A stretch of DNA of 64,000 bases from NCBI GenBank assembly GCA_001804805.1, contig MHBH01000017.1, positions 62,001 to 126,000 on the forward strand. The letters are read 5' to 3'. Shown in pieces: positions 17,194 through 26,390 of the stretch. The stretch's first letter is position 1. Every line of letters begins with the position of its first letter. This DNA comes from Lentisphaerae bacterium GWF2_49_21. GTDB lineage: Bacteria; Verrucomicrobiota; Lentisphaeria; Victivallales; GWF2-50-93. The notes below the pieces were generated by a model. The model had not been told where the DNA came from. It did not search any database and worked only from the letters and a program-made list of their open reading frames with translations. Position numbers and translations under genes: made by a program.

Positions 17194-20100
17194 TCACTTC
17201 AGCTCCACGGATCCCCAGATGTACGGTTTTTCCGTGGCTTTGTCGGCTTTCTCGCTGGCCCAGAAGACTTCGAACTTGTCCCTCTTGGCGTGTGTCACGC
17301 TTATGTTGAAGTTCAGCCCGATCTTCGTGCCCTTGTCGGCCTTGTAGCCTTTAATCTGGGATGCCGGGATCAGGAACTCCAGAATGTATCCGGTCTCAGT
17401 CTTCCTGCTGAATCCTTTGACTTCCTTCAGGTCATACATGGTTGCTGAAATCTCGTTGTTGCGCTTCCAGCGTCCTGCATAGATTCCCTTGCTCTTTGTC
17501 TGCGGGGAAATCCAGAACTGGTGATCGGTCTCCTTGTATTCCTTGCGTTCGTTCCTGTCGTAGGCGGAGTCGATGAAGACTTCGATGCAGTCCTGCGCCC
17601 AGAACGATCGTGGATCTTCTTCAGACACCTTGGAATCCTTCACGTTTATAGCCATATATATCCCTTCCTTGGAATAGCCGGCATAAACTTCGGTGGCTGG
17701 ATTTGCAGCGGTGGAACCTAGCAGCCAATCGGGAAGCTTCGATTCGGCAGGCCAGTTCTTCAGGTCGCCGTTGAACTGGATTGGCTTCGTGATCTCCACA
17801 AGCGCCATTGCAGGAGGAAGTATGTTCGCCTCTGAAATTATCCTTCCGTCAGGAAGCGAAAGATAGAATTTCGCCTTTTCGTCCTTGTTCCAGCCGGTGT
17901 TCCAAGTGACAGTGAACTCCTTCTTGTCGACCTGCGAGCCCCTCATGTCCTTGATCTCCATCTCGGCCGGACTTACCTTCCATCCTTTCGGGACTTCCGT
18001 CTTGATGATGAAAGATTTCGGGAGCGAGGAATTGTTGCCGATAGTCAGGGTGGTCTTGCAGTCGCCCGGAGCTCCCGCGAGCGGAGTCGCCTTGAGCATT
18101 CCAGCTGCAACAATGTTGAACTCGGTCGTCAATGTCTTTTCCACTCCGGCCTCGGAGATCTTCAACGGAACTTTCTGGTAGAGCGACTGATCCTTGGGAT
18201 CGGCCGTGATTACTATTGGAAGAACAGTTGTCTCGCCCGGCTTGACGGCGATCTCGCCTGTCGCCTTGTCTGCCGTCCATCCTTTCGGGAGCTGCAGTGC
18301 GAACTTCGCAGAAATAGCTTCCTTGCGGTTGTTCTTCGTGCGGAGTTCGATGGTGAATGTGTCGCCTGCAGTGATCCTGTTATAATAGTTGGATTTCAGA
18401 TCATAAGCGGTCTGCTTGTAGATCATGCTGGATTCGTCAAGGCCGGTGATCCATGTCGGTCCTATCGCCAGTTTGACCTTGTTTGAGGGCAGGGGATTGG
18501 CGAACATGTCAAAAAGCTTCCCGCCTTTTATCTCGACTTCACGGTCCGGGAGCAATCCGTCGGTCTTGAAGACCGCAGCAACGATCTTTCCTGAATCAGT
18601 GAATACATATCCCATCGCATTTTCACCGAGATCGCAGGTGCCGGCAGGTTTCGGAAGCTTCATGAAATGGACCATTGCGGCAATTGCGCCGACAGCAGGC
18701 TTGGGTTCGACTTTCGGATCAAGCAAGCCGCATCCGTCGAAGAAATTAGTCGGTTTGCCCTTGGTGTCCATGTTCCAGTACCAGAACATCTTGTCGATTC
18801 CGGCCTGTATCCCGAGCATGTATCCGCGCTGGAGATATGCTGCCTGTTCGTATTCGTTCACAATATGTCCGGCGAGGGTGTCCCATCCGAATTCGGTGAT
18901 CCAGGTCTGGCGCTTCTTTCCGTCGCATGAAGCTATCGCCACATATTCCCTGAGCGTGTCATATATGGAGCGCGGGGCGACCAGGTTGCCGCCGACATTG
19001 TAGTTCATCTTGTTCAGTTCCGGTGCGTCGGTGCCGCAGTAGAAGTGGGCGTTGATCACGTCGATGTTGTTGAAGTTGCCGGCCTTGATGAAGTCCTTCG
19101 TGCGTTCAGGATAGATTCCTGCCGTGCCGTTCTCCACCGCGAATACATTTTCGTCTATGAACTTGACGGTGTCGCCGAAGGTCTTGTGGTATGCCTGGTA
19201 TGCCGACCATCCTCTGGCGGCTTCCTCTTTTCCATTGCCGTAGTCATATTCATTGTCGAGTTCCCAGCACTTGTAGTGTGGAAATGCATTCATTATGCTG
19301 ATGATCTCGGCCTTGTCCTCCTTGGTCATTTTCAGGTTTCCGGCCTTGACTCCTTCGCCAATGACCCCCATCAGGCAGGGCAGGAGCATGAGCCCTGAAT
19401 CCTTGAGCTTCTTGTCCATTGTCTGGTACCATGGCCAGCCCTCGTATTTCCCATTGTCGCCTTTGGCTCGCTTCATCCATCCGAAGGTGTATGCATAATC
19501 GCGCACCCAGGTGAATCCCATGTTTGCATATGCCTTGTATGTGACGTCAGTCATTCCGCCATGGATTACAAGGGCGAAAGGAGAAAGCATTTTCTCCGCC
19601 TCTGTATATGTCTGAACCTTGGGAAGGTATGCGAAGTGTGCGTTCTTCTGGAAGTCCGGCATCCCTTCAGCCTTCACGCCGATCTTGATCTCATACACGC
19701 CGAATTTCTTTGGCTGCGGCACGATCTCCTGATGGAGGGAACCATTTATGGAAAGAGGTTTTGTCTCTTTTGCAATATTGTTGCCCATGGAGTCGTTGAT
19801 CTCATATGAGAGGGAGCCTTTGACCTCCTTGCCGCGCCAACTGTCGAAATCAAGATTGAACTTCATCGGATCGCCTTCATTGAAGACATTCGCCTCGACA
19901 CCGGTCGAGCATGAAAGCGTGAACAGGGCCTTGGGATCCTTTGCGGTCGAAGTGTCCGCCTCTATTTCAAGTCCGGTGACTTTCAGGGTAGAATCTCCAA
20001 CAGTGCTGTCGTTCCCCCAGTTGTGCGTCGTGAATCCGGTCAACGCGACGGGCTGCGGCCAGTCAGCAGGTATTGTGAAATTGACCTTCGTCCATTTGCC

Positions 20101-20508
20101 GGCTTCCGCCTTGAAGTGGAACTCCCTTTTCGGCTCCTTGCCCTTTTCATAAGTTCCGCTGTCCTTGAATACCAGGAACCATGTATATTTTCCATCAGGC
20201 TTCACCCACATCGACAGGGATTTGAAATTGCCGGGCACGTTCCCGCTCAGAGGGGTGATCGAGAAGTGCTCGAATCCCTTGCCGGAAAAATGGACGTTCA
20301 TCTCCATTGAACTTTTCACTGATGCCCCGTCAGGCGCGTCGCTGCCGTTCTTGAACGAACCGGATGCCTTGTTCCATTCGTTGAGCTTGCACGGGAAGGA
20401 TGCGAAGTCGTTGTAGCTCCTTTTCACCTGCCCCTGCTGGGCATTTACGTTTACGCCTATTACCGCTGAGATGATAATGGCCGCCAGGACTGCCGAAGCT
20501 TTTTTCAT
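17194..20508 (-). CDS. Large secreted modular clan GH-A-like protein with C-terminal CBM9-like domain
   Basis: 1104 residues with a Sec signal peptide cut after VNVNA. Residues ~25-185 form a beta-sandwich resembling the whole protein encoded at 45808-46386. Residues ~300-650 look like a TIM-barrel hydrolase of clan GH-A type: CWELDNEYDYG gives a candidate acid/base Glu420 and WITEFGWDT a candidate nucleophile Glu539. NEW3-like beta domains follow (LPKGWTADKATGEIAVKPGE), then a C-terminal CBM9/DOMON-like sugar-binding domain (~910-1104, WAQDCIEVFID). It is predicted to act outside the cytoplasmic membrane on polysaccharide. It is the first gene after the LacI regulator, 55 bases away, and is probably repressed by it. 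Confidence 0.78.
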   Translation of the reverse strand: MKKASAVLAAIIISAVIGVNVNAQQGQVKRSYNDFASFPCKLNEWNKASGSFKNGSDAPDGASVKSSMEMNVHFSGKGFEHFSITPLSGNVPGNFKSLSMWVKPDGKYTWFLVFKDSGTYEKGKEPKREFHFKAEAGKWTKVNFTIPADWPQPVALTGFTTHNWGNDSTVGDSTLKVTGLEIEADTSTAKDPKALFTLSCSTGVEANVFNEGDPMKFNLDFDSWRGKEVKGSLSYEINDSMGNNIAKETKPLSINGSLHQEIVPQPKKFGVYEIKIGVKAEGMPDFQKNAHFAYLPKVQTYTEAEKMLSPFALVIHGGMTDVTYKAYANMGFTWVRDYAYTFGWMKRAKGDNGKYEGWPWYQTMDKKLKDSGLMLLPCLMGVIGEGVKAGNLKMTKEDKAEIISIMNAFPHYKCWELDNEYDYGNGKEEAARGWSAYQAYHKTFGDTVKFIDENVFAVENGTAGIYPERTKDFIKAGNFNNIDVINAHFYCGTDAPELNKMNYNVGGNLVAPRSIYDTLREYVAIASCDGKKRQTWITEFGWDTLAGHIVNEYEQAAYLQRGYMLGIQAGIDKMFWYWNMDTKGKPTNFFDGCGLLDPKVEPKPAVGAIAAMVHFMKLPKPAGTCDLGENAMGYVFTDSGKIVAAVFKTDGLLPDREVEIKGGKLFDMFANPLPSNKVKLAIGPTWITGLDESSMIYKQTAYDLKSNYYNRITAGDTFTIELRTKNNRKEAISAKFALQLPKGWTADKATGEIAVKPGETTVLPIVITADPKDQSLYQKVPLKISEAGVEKTLTTEFNIVAAGMLKATPLAGAPGDCKTTLTIGNNSSLPKSFIIKTEVPKGWKVSPAEMEIKDMRGSQVDKKEFTVTWNTGWNKDEKAKFYLSLPDGRIISEANILPPAMALVEITKPIQFNGDLKNWPAESKLPDWLLGSTAANPATEVYAGYSKEGIYMAINVKDSKVSEEDPRSFWAQDCIEVFIDSAYDRNERKEYKETDHQFWISPQTKSKGIYAGRWKRNNEISATMYDLKEVKGFSRKTETGYILEFLIPASQIKGYKADKGTKIGLNFNISVTHAKRDKFEVFWASEKADKATEKPYIWGSVELK

Positions 20509-20563
20509 ATGAGGACTCCTTATAATATTATTTCAGATGATTGTTTTCATTGGGAAATACCGC

Positions 20564-21601
20564 TCATTTCCTTAGGACATGCGGTGCGGCCGTCGAACTT
20601 CTGACTACCAGTTCAGGGATGAGGACTATGTGATGAAGCTCCTCGGACTTGATCTCATCCTTGAGCCTCCTCAGGAGAAGCTCCATTGCAGTCTCACCGA
20701 GCCTTTCCCTGTTGACGCATACCGTTGTGAGGGGGACGCTTGATATCGCCGAGAAGGATATGTTGTCGAATCCTGCAACAGACACATCGTGGGGAACTTT
20801 TTTACCATATGCTTCGGCGGCCTTCATCACATGTACGGCGATGATGTCGTCGAAGGCGAGTATCGCGGTCGGGATGTTCCTGTTGCTGGAGTCAAAAATC
20901 AGTTTTCCGACGTTTTTCCAGATATCAGTGGGATTGCTGTCAGGGGGGAGCTCGTAGTTCTTCCTGTACTTTATCTTCAGCGAATCAAGTATTTCGTCGT
21001 ATGCCGCATATCTGGCCGAGACCGTCCATTGGGATTCCGGCGGGGACACGAACGCGATCCTCATGTGCCCGAGTCCCACAAGATGTTCAAGCAGCTGCTG
21101 TACGCCGATCCTGTCATTGTAGCTTACCGATGAGCATCTCAGCCCATCGAAATTCTTCAGGCAGACAACAGGGATTTTCGTGTTTACGGAGTTGAGCATG
21201 CGTATGCTTTCAGCTGTTTCGCAGGGGGTGGTTATGATTCCGTCGACCTGCCCGAACGCCATTCGTGTAAGGATCTTCGACTGCGTCTCGTCATTTCCGT
21301 CGCTTATCGAGAGCAGGGCCGAGAAGCCGTGTTTCTTGGCGGCCTTTTCGATGGCCGTTATCATTTCAGGCATGAACGGGTTCCTCAGGTCCGGAACCAC
21401 GATGCCTATGCACTCGGTCTTTCCCTTGGCAAGACCTCTCGCGCTGTTGTTCGGGAAGTAGTTGTGCTTGCGGGAGATTTCCAGGATCTTGGCCCGGGTC
21501 TTTTTGCTGATATCGCTGCGTTCATTGAAGGCCCTTGAGACGGTGCCCCTTGAAACGCCTGCGATCTTCGCAATATCATCTATCGAAATCCTGTTTGTCA
21601 T
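20564..21601 (-). CDS. LacI-family transcriptional regulator
   Basis: 345 residues. The N-terminal helix-turn-helix (SIDDIAKIAGVSRGTVSRAFN) and hinge helix (ARGLAKGK) are textbook LacI family, followed by the two-lobed periplasmic-binding-protein-like sensor domain (CIGIVVPDLRNPF). It should bind a ~14-bp pseudo-palindrome with a central C-G step and release it on binding a sugar. Its own promoter carries such a site at 21726-21740, and near-identical sites occur at 43014 and 46447. The hydrolase and phosphorylase genes downstream are the obvious local targets. Confidence 0.93.
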   Translation of the reverse strand: MTNRISIDDIAKIAGVSRGTVSRAFNERSDISKKTRAKILEISRKHNYFPNNSARGLAKGKTECIGIVVPDLRNPFMPEMITAIEKAAKKHGFSALLSISDGNDETQSKILTRMAFGQVDGIITTPCETAESIRMLNSVNTKIPVVCLKNFDGLRCSSVSYNDRIGVQQLLEHLVGLGHMRIAFVSPPESQWTVSARYAAYDEILDSLKIKYRKNYELPPDSNPTDIWKNVGKLIFDSSNRNIPTAILAFDDIIAVHVMKAAEAYGKKVPHDVSVAGFDNISFSAISSVPLTTVCVNRERLGETAMELLLRRLKDEIKSEELHHIVLIPELVVRSSTAAPHVLRK

Positions 21602-21725
21602 TTGTCCCTCTTCTTCTATATATATTATATGGAGGGTTGAAGGGCGGTGAATAATATTGGGGGGATTATATCAACCGCCCGTTCAACCCATGAAACATGC
21701 ATTTCAGCTGCGTGTCGAACTCAAA

Positions 21726-21772
21726 TTGTAACCGCTCACGGTATATAATAGGCCTTTTTGACATCGAGTCAA
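21726..21772 (-). promoter_or_regulatory. Promoter and operator of the LacI-family gene
   Basis: On the minus strand: -35 TTGACT (21772-21767), 16-base spacer, -10 TATTAT (21750-21745), then the operator CGTGAGCGGTTACAA (21740-21726) covering the expected start of transcription. The operator resembles the E. coli lac operator half (GTGAGCGG). A degenerate look-alike, TGTGAGGGTTACG, lies at 21804-21816. Apart from these, the 320-base gap 21602-21921 holds no gene that I can see. Confidence 0.75.
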
Positions 21773-21921
21773 GCCGGACTTGAAGAAATATTTGATAAAA
21801 TATTGTGAGGGTTACGCGTGAATATTGAGCTCAAAATTGAGCTGGGGCATGCCTTCCGGCGAATGTTTCTGGTTTGTCGTGACATTTTCGAAATAGTTCC
21901 GAAACCGATTGCGGAAACAGG

Positions 21922-22803
21922 TCAGCTGTTTTTCCTGCGCCATTCGCGCGGACTGGAATCCATCAGCTTCCGGAACTGGCGGTTGAAGCAGGAGACGCTC
22001 TGATAGCCTGTGCGGAATGAGATCTCGCCGATCGGATCATTTGTGTTTTCGAGAAGAGATGCGGCGACCTGTATCCGCATGTGCTGGACATAGCTCTCAG
22101 GAGATTTGCCGACGGCCTTCCTGAAAAGCCTCCTCAGCGTTTCAACGCTGACACCGCACAGTTTCGCAAGGCTGCGGATCTTAAGCTGGTTCTTGTAGCT
22201 GCCCGCGATATGGTTCAGGGCCGGGGAGATCCTTTCAATTGCTGAGAAGTCCTGCCTTCCATCCGTGTCGATGTTTTTCCTGCCAGAACCGGATGCCCTG
22301 CTGATTTCAATGAATAGCTGCAGGAGCACCGCCCTGATTTCCGTTTCAAACCATTCCTTCTTGGCATCATGGAGGCTGACTATGTTCTTGATAAGGCAGG
22401 ATATCTCCGGAAATTTCCTGTTGTTGAAGACGCACGGGAACTTGTCATCATTCATGGCTGCGCTGGAAAGTATCTCAGGCCTGTCGCAGACGCATGAGAG
22501 GAGCATGACAGGATCGAAGAAGATGAAAACCCATCTGCTTGCGACTCCGGGCCCGCTGTTGGCGAAATGCGGCATGCCGGGAGGGAATGCCGTCGCATCG
22601 CCTTTGGAGAATGGCACGATCCTGTCTCGGAACATGAATATCCCGGAGCCTTCAAGGCAGAGCCCTATCTCGAGGAAATTGTGCGAGTGAAGATAGTTGG
22701 AGGATTCTGCAAGCTTCGCTCCAAGGAAAATGACAGGGAATCTGTCTGGCAGCTTCTGGAAGTGCTCTTCGGCTATAACTGGCAGAAATGACCGCTTTTG
22801 CAT
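21922..22803 (-). CDS. AraC-family transcriptional regulator
   Basis: 293 residues. The N-terminal cupin-like sugar-sensing half contains HSHNFLEIGLCLEGSG and GDATAFPPGMPH. The C-terminal AraC domain has two helix-turn-helix motifs (KIRSLAKLCGVSVETLRRLF and PIGEISFRTGYQSVSCFNRQF). Members usually activate nearby sugar-use genes. It is divergent from deoC (140 bases apart) and also follows behind the LacI gene region, so either flank could be its target. Confidence 0.92.
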   Translation of the reverse strand: MQKRSFLPVIAEEHFQKLPDRFPVIFLGAKLAESSNYLHSHNFLEIGLCLEGSGIFMFRDRIVPFSKGDATAFPPGMPHFANSGPGVASRWVFIFFDPVMLLSCVCDRPEILSSAAMNDDKFPCVFNNRKFPEISCLIKNIVSLHDAKKEWFETEIRAVLLQLFIEISRASGSGRKNIDTDGRQDFSAIERISPALNHIAGSYKNQLKIRSLAKLCGVSVETLRRLFRKAVGKSPESYVQHMRIQVAASLLENTNDPIGEISFRTGYQSVSCFNRQFRKLMDSSPREWRRKNS

Positions 22804-22943
22804 AAAGTATGACTGTATTTAGTGAGAAGTTTACTTATAAATACATTATAATGTGTTCATGAAAAGTCAAAGGAATGAAGAGAGACAGGCGTGGAAACAG
22901 GCGATATGCATATTAATTTATAAGAGAACAACAATTTAAATGG

Positions 22944-23633
22944 ATGGGCATGATGAAAATAAACAGATATCTCGATGCGGCAATTCTCAAACCGGAGACA
23001 ACACGCAAGGAAACAATAGCTGCAATTAATGAATGCCTGAAATACAAGACCATGACGGCGTGCGTCCGCCCATGCGACATCGAACTCGCGAAATCGATGT
23101 GCAAGGGGACCGACACGTTTGTCTGCTGCGTCCTTAACTTCCCGCACGGTAACGATTCGAGCGATGCCAAGCAGGCCGAAGCAGAACTCTACGTGAAGAA
23201 AGGAGTTGTGGAGATCGACATGGTTGCGAACTTCGCACTTGCGAAATCCGCAGAATGGAAGCTCTACGAGGAGGATATAAGGGTGGTTTCATCGGTGACG
23301 AAAAAGGCAGGGATTGTTCTCAAGGTCATTTTTGAGACATGTTATCTTTCCATTGACGAGATCCGCCTTTGCACGAAGGCCGCAATTGCCGCTGAAGCCG
23401 ATTTCGTAAAGACCTCGACAGGTTTCGGGACAGGGGGCGCGACGGACGAGGCGGTCAGGGCGATGCTTGAGACCGCAGATGGAAAGATAAAGGTGAAGCC
23501 TTCCGGCGGCATACGGGACTACGCAAGGGCAAAATCATTCATCGATATGGGCTGTCACAGGCTAGGAGTGAATTTCAGTTCAGTCGCGGCGATCTGCGAC
23601 GGAGGGAAAGCTGATGGAACGGATTCGTATTGA
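22944..23633 (+). CDS. deoC: Deoxyribose-phosphate aldolase
   Basis: 229 residues; starts at 22944, 22950 or 22953 are all possible, and GGATGGG favours the later ones. DeoC cleaves 2-deoxyribose 5-phosphate to glyceraldehyde 3-phosphate and acetaldehyde through a lysine Schiff base. The Schiff-base lysine is in ADFVKTSTGF (Lys156, counting from 22944). The proton-relay lysine is in IKVKPSGGIRD. DeoC-like aldolases in sugar operons may act on other phosphorylated sugars. It probably forms an operon with the downstream ribokinase-like gene and is divergent from the AraC gene. Confidence 0.92.
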   Translation: MGMMKINRYLDAAILKPETTRKETIAAINECLKYKTMTACVRPCDIELAKSMCKGTDTFVCCVLNFPHGNDSSDAKQAEAELYVKKGVVEIDMVANFALAKSAEWKLYEEDIRVVSSVTKKAGIVLKVIFETCYLSIDEIRLCTKAAIAAEADFVKTSTGFGTGGATDEAVRAMLETADGKIKVKPSGGIRDYARAKSFIDMGCHRLGVNFSSVAAICDGGKADGTDSY

Positions 23634-23648
23634 AGAAAAATACAAGAC

Positions 23649-23710
23649 GCGTCAGCAGAGTGACGCGGCTACAACAAGAATTTACTGTAGCCACGGCACT
23701 CTGTTGCCGT
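23649..23710. repeat. Nested palindromic repeat between deoC and rbsK
   Basis: Two hairpins, GCGTCA-GCAGAG-TGACGC and ACGGCA-CTCTGT-TGCCGT, are arranged around inner arms GGCTACA / TGTAGCC. This is the same two-hairpin plan as the 76-bp array at 9154-9402 but with different stem words. It lies inside a probable operon, so it could stabilise or divide the transcript. Confidence 0.85.
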
Positions 23711-23741
23711 GTCCTTCATCCATACTTGAAAGGAGTTCCAT

Positions 23742-24671
23742 TTGAAGAATAGAATCACAGTCATCGGAAGTTCCAACGTGGACTTCATCATGAAGGCTCC
23801 GCAGCTTCCGCAGGTCGGGGAAACAGTCACCGACTGCATCTTCCAGCAGACCTTCGGAGGAAAGGGCGCGAACCAGGCGGTTGCGGCGGCGAGGGCAGGG
23901 GGTGGAGTGACTTTTGTCACGTGTCTCGGTGAAGATCTTTATGCGCCAATACTGATGAAGAGCCTGAAAAAAGATGGAATCGATGTTTCAAAAATACAGA
24001 AGTTCAAGGATATGAATACTGGTTCGGCGCTTGTCATGTTCGACGGTTCCGGTGAAAACTATCTTACTGTATCACCAGGTGCTAACTACAAACTCACCCC
24101 GAAAATTGTAAAGGAATGCGAGAAGATAATATCCGGAAGCGCAATGATACTTCTTCAGATGGAAATACCGCTTGAAAGCAATTTGAAGGTACTTGACATC
24201 GCTTCACGCCACGGTGTCCCGGTGCTTTACAACTACGCGCCAATCCGGGACGCATCGATCAAGGTTACGGGAAAAATGTCGGGGCTTGTTGTCAATGAAG
24301 TCGAAGCCGCGGCTCTTCTCGGAATTAAGAATGTGGCGGATGGGAAGGAAGGAAAGGCTGCCGAGTCACTGCTGAAGAAAGGACCTTCCTTCGTAATTAT
24401 TACGCTTGGCTCGAAGGGAGCTGTCATTGCTTCTGAAGACGGGATAAGACAGGTTCCGGCATTCAAGGTGAAGCCTGTTGATACGACTGCCGCCGGAGAC
24501 ACTTTCTGCGGTGCGCTTGCTGTTGGATTGGTCGAAGGGATGGAGCTTGACGAAGCTGTCAGGTTCGCCTCCGCCGCTTCGGCGATCAGTGTAACCAGGA
24601 TGGGGGCCCAGCCATCAATTCCATTTCGCAGGGAAATTGAGAAGTTCATCAGGAGCAGAGGTGGAAAATGA
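23742..24671 (+). CDS. rbsK: Ribokinase-like PfkB sugar kinase
   Basis: 309 residues, starting at TTG with AAAGGAG 7 bases upstream. N-terminal ribokinase pattern GSSNVDFIMKAPQLPQVGET and FGGKGANQAVAAARAG (the substrate-lid region) place it in the ribokinase group. The C-terminal catalytic signature DTTAAGD runs from Asp247 to Asp253. It phosphorylates ribose or a similar free sugar in the cytoplasm. It overlaps the next gene by 4 bases (ATGA). With DeoC and a GH9-like protein this suggests an uncharacterised sugar route. Confidence 0.88.
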   Translation: MKNRITVIGSSNVDFIMKAPQLPQVGETVTDCIFQQTFGGKGANQAVAAARAGGGVTFVTCLGEDLYAPILMKSLKKDGIDVSKIQKFKDMNTGSALVMFDGSGENYLTVSPGANYKLTPKIVKECEKIISGSAMILLQMEIPLESNLKVLDIASRHGVPVLYNYAPIRDASIKVTGKMSGLVVNEVEAAALLGIKNVADGKEGKAAESLLKKGPSFVIITLGSKGAVIASEDGIRQVPAFKVKPVDTTAAGDTFCGALAVGLVEGMELDEAVRFASAASAISVTRMGAQPSIPFRREIEKFIRSRGGK

Positions 24672-26332
24672 AACCTGTGAAAGGTCTGCTTTATTCCCAG
24701 ATAGGGTATGAGCCGGACTGGCCGATGCGGGCGCTCGTGCGCGGGCAAGATGCGTCATTGCTCTCGGAATCGGCAGGATTCAAGATACTTGAAAGCGGAA
24801 AAGAAGTTACCGGTGGCCCTGTCGTTCATTGGGGCGTGAAATGGGGGACCCATTGGTGGATCGCAGATTTTTCATCCTTGAGGGAAGAGGGGCAGTTCAT
24901 CATTGTCATACTGGACGGCGGTTCTGAAAAGTTCCGGAGCGAAGAATTTCCAGTCAGAAGAAATATTCTCTGGGACAGAACCTGGAAGATGGTAGCGCTG
25001 GAGCAGAATGAAAGACGTTTCCATCTTGCGATGAACCGTGTCGGCTGGCAGGACTGTGGAGCGGCCTGGCAGGAGGCCAACAGCCATGCGGCGCTTGTTG
25101 ATGGCTTCTGCGAACTGCTGGAATATTCAAGGGGCCGCATCTCCGCCGATGAACTGAAGCGACTTGAAGCGCAGATTGTAAATGGACTTGATTATCTCTC
25201 TCTTCTTCAGGACCATGCCGCAAAGCTTGGATTGGGGGAAGGGGCGCTCTCGCATCAGAAACCCAAATACGAGGAGTTCGTTCTTCCTGCAGACGTATCA
25301 AAGGCTTCCATGGTCTGGGCAAAAGCTTCCAGGTTGCTTTCAAAGAACCATTCTACCAAGAAGGAAGAATATCTCAAGCGAGCAGTGAAAGCATTTGACT
25401 GGCTGAGGACTGCCAGACCTTTACGCACAGGTTTCTCCCATGTAAACCACGGCGCCCCCAGGGATTTCAAAATTCCTGAAGAGTTCATGACTAGAGACCT
25501 GCTTATGAGTTGTCTTGCCGCTTATGAGCTTGTCAGGTGCGGACGCAATGAATACAAGGAAGATGCCGTATCGCTTGCCAGGAAAGTGATGTCACGGCAG
25601 ATTCCGCGGGAGAAGTCCGAGGATGATTTTTACGGACATTTCCGGACATTCGACAGTTCAGGCCTTAGTGAAAAGGCCTGGGTGCACAATGTCGATAAGA
25701 ACGAACTCGGTATGGATGCCGGCGGGCACTATCCTTATTATCTTATACCTCTTATAAGAATGTCCGAAACCTGGCCGGAACATCCAGATGCCGAGGCATG
25801 GCGGCAGACCATAGAAGATTTTGCCTATGGATATTTCCTGCCCGCGTGCAGGGCTAATCCTTTCCTGATTCTACCGCTCGGGCATTTCAAGGGAATAGGC
25901 TTGCTCTGGTTCAGCGGGCTCTGGCACGGGATGAACTGCGTCTATCTTCTTTCAGCAGTGCTTGCAATGGAGTTCGAAAGGATATTCAAGGACGCTTCAT
26001 TTAGGGATATTGCGTGGGGAAACATCCAATGGATTGCCGGGCTTAACGCCGGTCTGACCGCTGAAGGGGGCAAGGCGGCGCACATGTTCAGCGCCGATGT
26101 GCCGGAAGGTCTTGCGCAGCCGGTGAGCATGATCCATGGGATAGGGGCGCATTTCGCCGGAAGCTACATGAACATCAGGGGATCTATCTGCAATGGATTC
26201 AGCACTGGAGAGCAGTTCAAGTTTGATATTGAACCGAGTATCGAGTCGGACGGGCCGCACACTTTTACGGACGAGGACTGGATCACTCATTCCGGCGCAT
26301 GGCTTGCAGCATTATCCCGGCTGGGCAAATGA
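24668..26332 (+). CDS. GH9-like protein without the usual Asp pair, cytoplasmic
   Basis: 554 residues, no signal peptide. The N-terminal Ig-like cellulase domain begins SQIGYEPDWPMRALV. An (alpha/alpha)6 barrel follows, and the C-terminal part (GNIQWIAGLNAGL ... FTDEDWITHSGAWLAALSRL) matches the end of GH9 barrels. Where active GH9 enzymes have DAGD, this protein has QDCGAAW, so the catalytic-base Asp is apparently replaced by Ala. It may be inactive, use another residue, or act on an unusual glycoside inside the cell. It is coupled to rbsK by a 4-base overlap. Confidence 0.65.
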   Translation: MKPVKGLLYSQIGYEPDWPMRALVRGQDASLLSESAGFKILESGKEVTGGPVVHWGVKWGTHWWIADFSSLREEGQFIIVILDGGSEKFRSEEFPVRRNILWDRTWKMVALEQNERRFHLAMNRVGWQDCGAAWQEANSHAALVDGFCELLEYSRGRISADELKRLEAQIVNGLDYLSLLQDHAAKLGLGEGALSHQKPKYEEFVLPADVSKASMVWAKASRLLSKNHSTKKEEYLKRAVKAFDWLRTARPLRTGFSHVNHGAPRDFKIPEEFMTRDLLMSCLAAYELVRCGRNEYKEDAVSLARKVMSRQIPREKSEDDFYGHFRTFDSSGLSEKAWVHNVDKNELGMDAGGHYPYYLIPLIRMSETWPEHPDAEAWRQTIEDFAYGYFLPACRANPFLILPLGHFKGIGLLWFSGLWHGMNCVYLLSAVLAMEFERIFKDASFRDIAWGNIQWIAGLNAGLTAEGGKAAHMFSADVPEGLAQPVSMIHGIGAHFAGSYMNIRGSICNGFSTGEQFKFDIEPSIESDGPHTFTDEDWITHSGAWLAALSRLGK

Positions 26333-26390
26333 TTTCTTTGCCTCGAATTTGAATTAAGGCAGTTTTTTCATTTTTTTCAGGTTTTCTATG

